A stretch of 60,780 nucleotides of DNA from Bacillota bacterium. Lineage in GTDB: Bacteria; Bacillota; Clostridia; Tissierellales; Sedimentibacteraceae. Within the stretch, counting starts at the first letter, position 1. Each line of letters opens with the position of its first letter. The notes beneath the pieces were generated by a model that was given only the letters and a program-made list of their open reading frames with translations, did not search any database and was not told the DNA's origin. Positions 41,757 through 48,791 of the stretch are shown piece after piece. Position numbers and translations under genes: made by a program. The stretch is taken from assembly GCA_023453025.1 (NCBI GenBank), contig JAEXUD010000044.1, positions 1 to 60,780 on the forward strand. The letters run 5' to 3'.

Positions 41757-42606
41757 TCATACCGGTGACTACTCTGTCATTTCCGCCCAGGTCCTTATCA
41801 CATTCTATTTTATTAAATATATTTGCATTCTCAAATATATCTGATACTGAATCTTTTTGGTCATATCCTATTTCCACTGCAAGTATACCTTTGTCTTCAT
41901 GTATTTTTTCAAAAACCTTGACTATCTGTCTGTAATAATCAAGTCCGTCATCTCCTCCGTCAAGCGCTGCTTTTGGCTCATAGACGGAAACCTCCAAGGG
42001 TAGTGTGCTTATTGTTTCTTTTTTTATATATGGCGGATTGGAAACCACTATATCAAATTTCACATTTGCAAAGTCATCACTGAATATATCTTTTTTAAGA
42101 ACCTTCACATTTTGCAGATTATGCTTTTTTATATTTGTATCGGTTATTTCTATTGCTTTATCACTTATATCTATGGCTGTTACAAAGGAGTTTTTCAAAT
42201 AATACCCGAGACTTACGGCAATTGCTCCGCTTCCGGTTCCGATATCCAATATTTTAACTGATTTATAATTATTGCTGCTTACTATATTTATTATTTTTTC
42301 CGCCAAAATTTCTGTATCCGGTCTTGGAACCAGGATTCCATCCTCAATATAAAAATCCAAGCCCATGAATTCCTGTGAGTTAGTCATATATTGCAACGGA
42401 TATCCGTTATTTCTCTTTTCAGTCATTTCATAAAATTTTTTAACAGTGTCCTCGTCCACTTCGTCCTTTCTATGCAAATGCAAATATATTTTATCCTTTT
42501 TAAGTAAATGGGACAAAATTAGCTGCACATCAAGAAAGGGATTATTATACTCCCTTTGTTTGATAATTTCTGTTCCGTCCTTAAACAATTTTTCAATTGT
42601 TACCAT
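41752..42606 (-). CDS. prmC: Release factor glutamine methyltransferase
   Basis: 284-residue SAM-dependent methylase that modifies the GGQ glutamine of release factors. An N-terminal helical domain (1-85) is followed by the Rossmann methylase fold with motif I ILDIGTGSGAIAVSL and the substrate-binding VVSNPPYI. The order DUF1385-prmC-prfA is conserved in clostridia. Its first bases overlap the end of the DUF1385 gene by seven. Its stop codon directly abuts the run of C on the coding strand. Confidence 0.93.
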   Translation of the reverse strand: MVTIEKLFKDGTEIIKQREYNNPFLDVQLILSHLLKKDKIYLHLHRKDEVDEDTVKKFYEMTEKRNNGYPLQYMTNSQEFMGLDFYIEDGILVPRPDTEILAEKIINIVSSNNYKSVKILDIGTGSGAIAVSLGYYLKNSFVTAIDISDKAIEITDTNIKKHNLQNVKVLKKDIFSDDFANVKFDIVVSNPPYIKKETISTLPLEVSVYEPKAALDGGDDGLDYYRQIVKVFEKIHEDKGILAVEIGYDQKDSVSDIFENANIFNKIECDKDLGGNDRVVTGMT

Positions 42607-43544
42607 GTATCATCTTCTCCATTTTGGGGAATTACTCTTTTCATTGCTGCTATAGCAACTTCTATCATTGAATCATCAGGTTCACTTGTAGTGATTTTTT
42701 GAATTTGGAAGCCGGGATAGGTTATTAATTTTGTCAGAATATTCTCGCTGTCACATTTTCCCACATACCTGTTCAACTCATAGGACAGACCTGCGATAAC
42801 CGGCAGCATTGCAAGCCTTATAACAAGCCTCATGAATGGATTCGGCCATCCGAAAAATGAAAATACCAATATGCTTATCAACATTACGTTAATCATGAAG
42901 CTGGTTCCGCATCTTGGATGCAGTGTTTTATATTTTCTGACATTTTCAACCGTCAGCTCTTCTCCGTGCTCATAGCAATATATTGTTTTGTGCTCGGCTC
43001 CGTGATACATAAATACTCTTTTTATATCATTCAGCTTAGAAACAAGATATACGTAGCCCACAAACAGTAAAACTCTTATGACACCTTCTATTAAATTCAG
43101 CAGCAATGTATTTGTTACGACGTTTTTTAATAAATTGGTCAAAATCGTAGGTCCGAGTATAAATATTCCCACAGAAAACACCAAGGCAATAATGACAGAT
43201 ACATAAATTATTGCTGTGTCAGCCTTATCTTTAAATATCTTTTTTAAGAATTTGTCAAGAGCATCCTCTTCATAATCCTCTCCATAAAATTCAGCAGAAT
43301 ACATTAACTCCTTGACTCCGTTTACCAGCGAGTCAATCAATACAAAGCTTCCTCTGATTATTGGAAGTTTAAAAAATTTGTGTTTAAACAGCTGCTTAAT
43401 TTCACTTTCTTTTATTGAAATTTCACCATCCGGCTTTCTCACTGCGGTAGCGATTTTGTCAGGGCCCTTCATCATAATGCCTTCAATCAGTGCCTGACCG
43501 CCTATACTGGTTTTTTTAACTTCTTTTTTTACTATATCACTCAT
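42600..43544 (-). CDS. DUF1385 family membrane protein
   Basis: 314-residue protein with about four hydrophobic helices in the middle (around residues 105-260). The start at 43544 follows GGGG with a five-base spacer; eight more codons are possible upstream. Family hallmarks: IGGQALIEGIMMKGPDKIA near the N-terminus, YHGAEHKTIYCYEHGE and KTLHPRCGTSFM in the middle, and a C-terminal DDSMIEVAIAAM. Its function is not known to me (some homologues are called metal-dependent enzymes). The position directly before prmC and prfA is widely conserved in clostridia. Confidence 0.88.
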   Translation of the reverse strand: MSDIVKKEVKKTSIGGQALIEGIMMKGPDKIATAVRKPDGEISIKESEIKQLFKHKFFKLPIIRGSFVLIDSLVNGVKELMYSAEFYGEDYEEDALDKFLKKIFKDKADTAIIYVSVIIALVFSVGIFILGPTILTNLLKNVVTNTLLLNLIEGVIRVLLFVGYVYLVSKLNDIKRVFMYHGAEHKTIYCYEHGEELTVENVRKYKTLHPRCGTSFMINVMLISILVFSFFGWPNPFMRLVIRLAMLPVIAGLSYELNRYVGKCDSENILTKLITYPGFQIQKITTSEPDDSMIEVAIAAMKRVIPQNGEDDTW

Positions 43545-43581
43545 TTTGTCCCCTTTTCTCAGATGCATACATTTTACCCGA

Positions 43582-43607
43582 ATCTCATAAGTATTTTTTT
43601 ATGAGAT
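43582..43607 (-). terminator. Hairpin after greA flanked by an 11-bp direct repeat
   Basis: Stem ATCTCATAA / TTATGAGAT, loop of eight mostly T on the plus strand. ATGCATACATT occurs on both sides (43563-43573 and 43625-43635). It probably separates greA from the DUF1385 operon. Confidence 0.5.
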
Positions 43608-43729
43608 GTTTATTCGCTTAATAAATGCATACATTCAAGCTATTATACAATTAATCCGTAAATTCTTCAAGCATAAAATAAGCCTTGCAATTATACTACA
43701 TCACAAAGCTTAATCTTTACTTGCAATCT

Positions 43730-44200
43730 TTAACTTACTTCAAGAATTTCATATACAACAATGCCGCCCGGAGAATTCACACTAATCTTGGTTCCCTTTT
43801 TCTTTCCCATAAGCTCTGAGCCTAGCGGAGAAAGATTTGAAATTTTTCCGGCCACCGGATCGGCTTCTGTAGCACCAACTACGTAATAGTCAAGAATTTC
43901 GTCAAATTCCTCATCCCTTAGCTTTACCTTGCTTCCTATTTGAACCGTATCCTTATTTTTTTCATTATGCTTAACAACCTTTGAAAGCTTGATTGTATGT
44001 TCAAGGACTATTATTCTTGATTCATTTTTATTTTGTTCTTCCTTTGATTCATGATATTCAGCATTTTCGCTAAGGTCGCCTTCCTTCATGGCTCCTTTGA
44101 TTCTTTCGGATATTTCATATCTCAGCTTTGTTTTTCTGTATTCAAGTTCATTCAGAAGTTCTTGATATCCTTCTTCAGTTACCAATATTTCTTTATCCAT
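43730..44200 (-). CDS. greA: Transcription elongation factor GreA
   Basis: 156-residue factor that rescues backtracked RNA polymerase by stimulating transcript cleavage. The start at 44200 follows AGGTGAATAA and gives the usual length. N-terminal coiled coil: LVTEEGYQELLNELEYRKTKLR and then the acidic tip EGDLSENAEYHESKEEQ. C-terminal FKBP-like domain: YYVVGATEADPVAGKISNLSPLGSELMGKKKG. The Asp and Glu of the coiled-coil tip that coordinate the catalytic Mg are present. It has its own promoter and lies between ilvE and the DUF1385-prmC-prfA run. Confidence 0.95.
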   Translation of the reverse strand: MDKEILVTEEGYQELLNELEYRKTKLRYEISERIKGAMKEGDLSENAEYHESKEEQNKNESRIIVLEHTIKLSKVVKHNEKNKDTVQIGSKVKLRDEEFDEILDYYVVGATEADPVAGKISNLSPLGSELMGKKKGTKISVNSPGGIVVYEILEVS

Positions 44201-44264
44201 TTTATTCACCTGCAATTTGTCATTATATCTTTAATTTCCGGCATAGTTTTAAGTCAATATATAT

Positions 44265-44292
44265 ATTATAACCTAAAACCCAAAAAATTCAA
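44265..44292 (-). promoter_or_regulatory. Promoter of greA
   Basis: On the minus strand TTGAAT, 16 bp, TATAAT, about 65 bp upstream of the start codon. The -35 lies close behind the ilvE terminator. Confidence 0.55.
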
Positions 44293-44315
44293 CACTAAAT
44301 TAAATAATAGAATAA

Positions 44316-44362
44316 AAAAGGCGCAGCAATTTAAATCATTCAATTCAACTGCTGTGCCTTTT
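44316..44362 (-). terminator. Terminator of ilvE
   Basis: Arms AAAAGGCGCAGCA and TGCTGTGCCTTTT (one wobble position), with a T-run on the minus strand. Confidence 0.8.
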
Positions 44363-44387
44363 ATTGCTTCTATCCAACTTGTGATTT

Positions 44388-45410
44388 CTATTTAACCTTG
44401 TAAATCCATCCCTCAGGAGCTTCTACATCTCCCATCTGGATTCCATACAATGTATCGTATAATTTTTTGGTTACAGGGCCTACTTCAGTTTCACTGTGGA
44501 AAACATGGAATTTTCCATTGTGTTCAATTCCACCGATAGGAGTGATAACTGCCGCAGTTCCGCATGCACCGGCTTCCTTCAATGAATCCAGCTTATCAAT
44601 ATATACATCTGTTTCGATTGCTTCCATTCCAAGGTAATCTTTAGCAACCTGCATCAAAGAAATTCTGGTGATACTAGGAAGTATAGATGAGGATTTTGGT
44701 GTTATGAATTTATTATCTTTAGTTATGCCAAAGAAGTTAGCAGCTCCAACCTCATCAATTTTTGTATGAGTAGCAGGATCCAGATAAATACAATCCGCAA
44801 AGCCTTTTTCTACAGCCGAATGATGTGAGTGCAAACTTGCTGCATAATTTCCGCCTACCTTATTTTTACCTGTCCCATGTGGTGCAGCTCTGTCCTCGTC
44901 TGTTGTCGTGAAGTTAACAGGGTTCATTCCGCCCTTGAAATATGGTCCCACAGGCATACAGAACACTCCGAAAATATATTCAGGTGCAGGTCTCACTCCT
45001 ATGTTATCTCCTACTCCTATTACAAATGGTCTTAGATATAATGTTGCACCGGAGCCATATGGAGGTACCCATGCTTCATTAGCCTTTACTACCTGCATAC
45101 AAGCATCAATAAATTTTTCTGTCGGAACCGTTGGCATCAATACCTTTTCGCAGCTTATCTGCATACGTTTAGCATTTTCATCCGGTCTGAACAGCTGAAC
45201 TCCGCCGTCCTTTGTACTATAAGCCTTTAATCCCTCAAAGCATTCCTGTCCATAATGCAAGCAAGTAGAGCCCTCGCTGATTGCTATTTTATTATCTTCT
45301 ACCAGCTGACCATCATCCCATTTTCCGTCTTTCCAATATGATATGTACCTTTTATCAGTCTTAACATAGCTAAAACCAAGCTCAGACCATTTTATATCTT
45401 TTTTCTGCAT
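44388..45410 (-). CDS. ilvE: Branched-chain amino acid aminotransferase
   Basis: 340-residue PLP enzyme (fold type IV) exchanging amino groups between leucine, isoleucine or valine and their keto acids. Motifs: ISEGSTCLHYGQECFEGLKAY near the N-terminus, LYLRPFVIGVG, and the PLP-lysine region KVGGNYAASLHSHHSAVEKGFADCIYLD, then EVGAANFFGITKDN. It is the longer eukaryote-like type II form common in Firmicutes. It stands alone with its own promoter and terminator, so it may serve amino acid fermentation as well as synthesis. Confidence 0.93.
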   Translation of the reverse strand: MQKKDIKWSELGFSYVKTDKRYISYWKDGKWDDGQLVEDNKIAISEGSTCLHYGQECFEGLKAYSTKDGGVQLFRPDENAKRMQISCEKVLMPTVPTEKFIDACMQVVKANEAWVPPYGSGATLYLRPFVIGVGDNIGVRPAPEYIFGVFCMPVGPYFKGGMNPVNFTTTDEDRAAPHGTGKNKVGGNYAASLHSHHSAVEKGFADCIYLDPATHTKIDEVGAANFFGITKDNKFITPKSSSILPSITRISLMQVAKDYLGMEAIETDVYIDKLDSLKEAGACGTAAVITPIGGIEHNGKFHVFHSETEVGPVTKKLYDTLYGIQMGDVEAPEGWIYKVK

Positions 45411-45449
45411 TGTTAATCCTCCTTGAACTAATGATTGTTTTATATTATA

Positions 45450-45478
45450 AGTATAACCTTATTATTTTATTTTTTCAA
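45450..45478 (-). promoter_or_regulatory. Promoter of ilvE
   Basis: On the minus strand TTGAAA, 17 bp, TATACT. The leader is about 35 bases, too short for a T-box. Confidence 0.6.
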
Positions 45479-45484
45479 GTTTAA

Positions 45485-45519
45485 AATAAACTGCTTCTTA
45501 ATATAAGAGGCAGTTTATT
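45485..45519 (-). terminator. Terminator of the tdh-kbl operon
   Basis: 15-bp stem AATAAACTGCTTCTT / AAGAGGCAGTTTATT with one wobble, loop AATAT, T-rich sequence following on the minus strand. Confidence 0.8.
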
Positions 45520-45584
45520 CTTGTATGTGATTTTCAAAGCTATTATATACCACGTCTAATCATGTCGAAATATTTCCCAGGCAA

Positions 45585-46775
45585 TTACAGATTTAGTTCC
45601 TCTTTCGCTTCTTTAAACGCATTGATTGCAAAATCCAAATCTTCTTTTGTATGGGCTGCTGATATTTGTGTCCTGATTCTTGCCTTTCCTTTCGGTACAA
45701 CAGGGAAATAAAAGCCTATTACATATACTCCCTTTTCAAGAAGTTTTTCAGCCATTTTTTGTGACAAAACAGCATCTCCTAGCATTATAGGTACAATAGG
45801 ATGCTCGCTTTCAATAATCGTAAGTCCGATTTTTTTGATTTCTTGTCTGAAATAATTTGTATTTTCTTCCAGCTTATCTCTGTACCTTGTGCTTTCCATA
45901 AGCATTTCCAAAACCTTCAGAGAAGCTCCGGCAATAGCAGGTGCCAAGGTATTGGAGAACAAATACGGTCTTGAACGCTGTCTCAGAAGGTCTATGATTT
46001 CCTTTCTCCCGCTGGTGTATCCGCCTGAAGCACCGCCTAATGCTTTACCCAGTGTTCCTGTAATTATATCAACCCTGTCCATAACATCTCTGTATTCATG
46101 AGTTCCTCTGCCGGTCTTACCCACGAACCCGACTGCATGGCTGTCGTCGACCATTACAAGAGCATTGTATTTATCTGCAAGATCACATATTCCCTTTAGG
46201 TTCGCTATTATTCCGTCCATTGAAAACACACCGTCTGTAGCAATTAATTTAATAATTGCACCATCCTTATCCGCTTGAATAAGCTGTTCTTCCAAAGCTG
46301 ACATATCATTGTTTTTATATCTGTATTTTTTAGCCTTTGCAAGTCTTACACCGTCTATAATACTTGCATGATTTAATTCATCACTGATTATTGCATCATT
46401 CTCTGTTGTGATAGTTTCAAACAACCCTCCATTAGCATCAAATGCGGAAGAATATAAAATAGTGTCTTCCGTGCCTAAGAATTCAGTCAGCTTTGCTTCA
46501 AGCTGTTTATGAATTCCCTGTGTGCCGCATATAAAACGAACAGATGAAAGACCATATCCCCATGTATCATATGCCGCTTTTGCTGCCTCAATTACTTCCT
46601 TGTTATCCGCAAGACCTAAATAATTGTTTGCACACATATTAAGAACACCATTCACCTTGGTTGTGTTGATTCTGCTTCTTTGTGGAGTTGTAATTATTCT
46701 TTCGTCCTTCCAAAGTCCGCTGTCCTTAATATCCTTTAAAATATCAGAATATATTTGTTTTGTTTCTTTATACAT
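45585..46775 (-). CDS. kbl: Glycine C-acetyltransferase (2-amino-3-ketobutyrate CoA ligase)
   Basis: 396-residue PLP enzyme converting 2-amino-3-oxobutyrate plus CoA into glycine and acetyl-CoA. The start at 46775 follows AAGGAGATGATT; 16 further codons upstream are not conserved. Alpha-oxoamine synthase motifs: NNYLGLADN, GTQGIHKQLE, DELNHASIIDG, VMVDDSHAVGF, and the PLP lysine in GTLGKALGGASGGY. Partner of the threonine dehydrogenase gene directly upstream, 29 bp away. Confidence 0.94.
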   Translation of the reverse strand: MYKETKQIYSDILKDIKDSGLWKDERIITTPQRSRINTTKVNGVLNMCANNYLGLADNKEVIEAAKAAYDTWGYGLSSVRFICGTQGIHKQLEAKLTEFLGTEDTILYSSAFDANGGLFETITTENDAIISDELNHASIIDGVRLAKAKKYRYKNNDMSALEEQLIQADKDGAIIKLIATDGVFSMDGIIANLKGICDLADKYNALVMVDDSHAVGFVGKTGRGTHEYRDVMDRVDIITGTLGKALGGASGGYTSGRKEIIDLLRQRSRPYLFSNTLAPAIAGASLKVLEMLMESTRYRDKLEENTNYFRQEIKKIGLTIIESEHPIVPIMLGDAVLSQKMAEKLLEKGVYVIGFYFPVVPKGKARIRTQISAAHTKEDLDFAINAFKEAKEELNL

Positions 46776-46804
46776 GGAATCATCTCCTTTTAAATTTTTC
46801 TCTT

Positions 46805-47848
46805 TTATCTTTTCTCGGTCCAATCCAAAATAACTTTTCCTGATTTTCCGCTAATCATTGCTTCGAAGCCCTTCTCAAACTCTGTATAATGATATCTGTG
46901 GGTTATCACCGGCGATATATCAAGACCTGCCTTAATCATTGCCTGCATTTTGTACCAGGTTTCAAACATTTCTCTTCCGTAAATTCCTTTAATATGCAAG
47001 CCGTTAAAAACAACCTTGTTCCAGTCAATAGCTGTATTTGTTTCCTGAAGTCCGAGCATTGCAATTTTCCCGCCATGGGCCATATTATCAACCATTTGAT
47101 TTAACGCAGAATCATTTCCTGACATTTCCATTCCTACGTCAAAGCCTTCCTTCATGCCAAGTTCAAGCATAACATCCTTTAGGTTTTCTTTTCTGGTATT
47201 GACTGTTCTGAAGCTTCCCATTTTTTTTGCAAGCTCAAGTCTGTTATCATTTACATCAGTAATAACAACAAATCTTGCACCTGAAAACTTTGCTATTGCC
47301 GCTGCCATAATACCAATTGGTCCGGCTCCTGTAATAAGCACATCTTCACCGAGAACCTCAAAGGATAAAGCTGTGTGAGCCGCATTGCCAAAAGGGTCAA
47401 ATATACTGTATAATTCCTCAGGCAGCGATTTGTCGCAAAGCCAGATATTAGAGGCAGGCAGCGTTACATATTCGGAAAAAATGCCTGTTCTGTTAACACC
47501 AACACCCTTGGTATCCTTGCATAGATGTCTTCTGCCTGCAAGGCAGTTCCTGCATTTGCCGCAAACAATATGTCCTTCTCCGGAAACCAGATCTCCAACA
47601 TGCAAATCTGTTACGCCCTTTCCCAGCTCTGTAATCTCACCGACGAATTCGTGACCGATGGTCATAGGAACAGGGATAGTATCCTGAGCCCACTTGTTCC
47701 AAACGTAAATATGTACATCTGTTCCACATATTGATGTTTTATGTAACTTAATAAAAACCTCTCCTTCTTTCGGAACAGGAGTCTCTACTTTCTCAAGCCA
47801 TAAACCTGGCTCCCTGTATTTCTTTACAAGAGCATCCATCTTTGCCAT
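46805..47848 (-). CDS. tdh: L-threonine 3-dehydrogenase
   Basis: 347-residue zinc-dependent medium-chain dehydrogenase oxidising threonine to 2-amino-3-oxobutyrate with NAD. The ATG at 47848 lies nine bases after AAGGAGG; a GTG three codons earlier overlaps that site. Motifs: TSICGTDVHIYVWN (zinc ligand), MTIGHEFVGEI, the structural-zinc cysteines in GKCRNCLAGRRHLC, and the Rossmann VLITGAGPIGIMAAAIAK. Together with kbl it forms the main route from threonine to glycine and acetyl-CoA, an energy-yielding step in amino-acid-fermenting anaerobes. Confidence 0.94.
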   Translation of the reverse strand: MAKMDALVKKYREPGLWLEKVETPVPKEGEVFIKLHKTSICGTDVHIYVWNKWAQDTIPVPMTIGHEFVGEITELGKGVTDLHVGDLVSGEGHIVCGKCRNCLAGRRHLCKDTKGVGVNRTGIFSEYVTLPASNIWLCDKSLPEELYSIFDPFGNAAHTALSFEVLGEDVLITGAGPIGIMAAAIAKFSGARFVVITDVNDNRLELAKKMGSFRTVNTRKENLKDVMLELGMKEGFDVGMEMSGNDSALNQMVDNMAHGGKIAMLGLQETNTAIDWNKVVFNGLHIKGIYGREMFETWYKMQAMIKAGLDISPVITHRYHYTEFEKGFEAMISGKSGKVILDWTEKR

Positions 47849-47891
47849 ATAACTCACCCTCCTTGTTTATAAAAACGTTTCTACCAAATAA

Positions 47892-47920
47892 ATCATACTT
47901 CATAATTGTATCTATGTCAA
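47892..47920 (-). promoter_or_regulatory. Promoter of tdh-kbl
   Basis: On the minus strand TTGACA, 17 bp, TATGAT, with a leader of about 37 bases that includes AAACGTTT. Confidence 0.7.
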
Positions 47921-47995
47921 GAGCCAAACAAATGGATTGTGTACATTTCATATACAGTTTATTTTGCAGCTTTATAGCAAAATCAGTAAATTAAT

Positions 47996-48069
47996 AGCAG
48001 ATACTGACAGGAGGGCACGAAAGGCTAAAAGGGGACGGACCTTTTTAGTCCGTCCCCTTAGTATCTGCT
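47996..48069. repeat. REP-like nested hairpin upstream of tdh
   Basis: The inner stem is perfect: AAGGGGACGGAC / GTCCGTCCCCTT, loop CTTTTTA. The outer arms AGCAGATACT (47996-48005) and AGTATCTGCT (48060-48069) also pair exactly; the left side has an extra 22-base bulge. GC-rich in an AT-rich gap. The GGGGACG core matches the elements at 2.7 and 8.0 kb. It lies between the metallophosphoesterase gene and the tdh promoter. Confidence 0.7.
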
Positions 48070-48077
48070 TAATCGTT

Positions 48078-48767
48078 TTACATTATTCTCTTAAGTTTAA
48101 AATCCATGTAGTCACTTGAAACGCAGTGGACTGAAATATAATCAATTAGACCTTCTCTTACATTCTTGTGACCTTCCTCACCGTGAAGATGTCCGTATAT
48201 ACAAATGTCTGCATTGTATTTTTTTACAATTTTAAAAAAATCATTCGGAAGACCATCTGAGTCAAAGGGCGGATAATGAAGCATGACAATTTTTGCATTC
48301 TTACTTTTTTTAGCAGATTCCAGAGAAATTTTCAGTCTGTTCATTTCCCTTAAATAAATTTTTTCATTTGATTCTTCTCCTGAGTGCTCCTCCATGGTAT
48401 CCCAGCCTCTCGTGCCGCAAATAGTCACACCTTCAAACTCATAGCTGTTGTTTTTTAGAAATTTAACAGTTTTTAAGCCTAGATTATCCAGCTTGTTTGA
48501 GGTGGACCACCAGTAATCATGGTTTCCTTTACCGATAATTTTTGTTCCGGGAAGTTCATCAATTTTACGCAAATCCTCCATTGCCTCACCCAGCTTTGCG
48601 GCCCATGAAATATCACCGGGCACTAAGACCAGGTCATCCTTGTGTACTTGTTTTTTCCAGTTTTCTGTTATTTTATCCTCATGGTTAATCCAATTATCGC
48701 CAAATATATTCATTGGCTTTTCTTTTTTGCTGTCTAAATGCAAATCGGCTATAGCAAAAATTCTCAT
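48078..48767 (-). CDS. Calcineurin-like metallophosphoesterase
   Basis: 229-residue cytoplasmic phosphoesterase. The dinuclear metal motifs are in order: ADLHLD (residues 7-12), PGDISWA, GKGNHDYWW, MLHYPPF and YGHLHGE. This is the general calcineurin-like class; the short form with ISWA and NHDYWW is common in clostridia, without a known substrate. It comes 24 bp after a YhaN-like ATPase gene and a second metallophosphoesterase gene, so it may be the third member of that operon. Confidence 0.85.
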   Translation of the reverse strand: MRIFAIADLHLDSKKEKPMNIFGDNWINHEDKITENWKKQVHKDDLVLVPGDISWAAKLGEAMEDLRKIDELPGTKIIGKGNHDYWWSTSNKLDNLGLKTVKFLKNNSYEFEGVTICGTRGWDTMEEHSGEESNEKIYLREMNRLKISLESAKKSKNAKIVMLHYPPFDSDGLPNDFFKIVKKYNADICIYGHLHGEEGHKNVREGLIDYISVHCVSSDYMDFKLKRIM

Positions 48768-48791
48768 CCTGGTTATCCTTAAACTATATTT

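Noticed and set aside
45411..45584. T-box leader ahead of ilvE
   Set aside because: The predicted leader is about 35 bases, far too short, and there is no T-box consensus.
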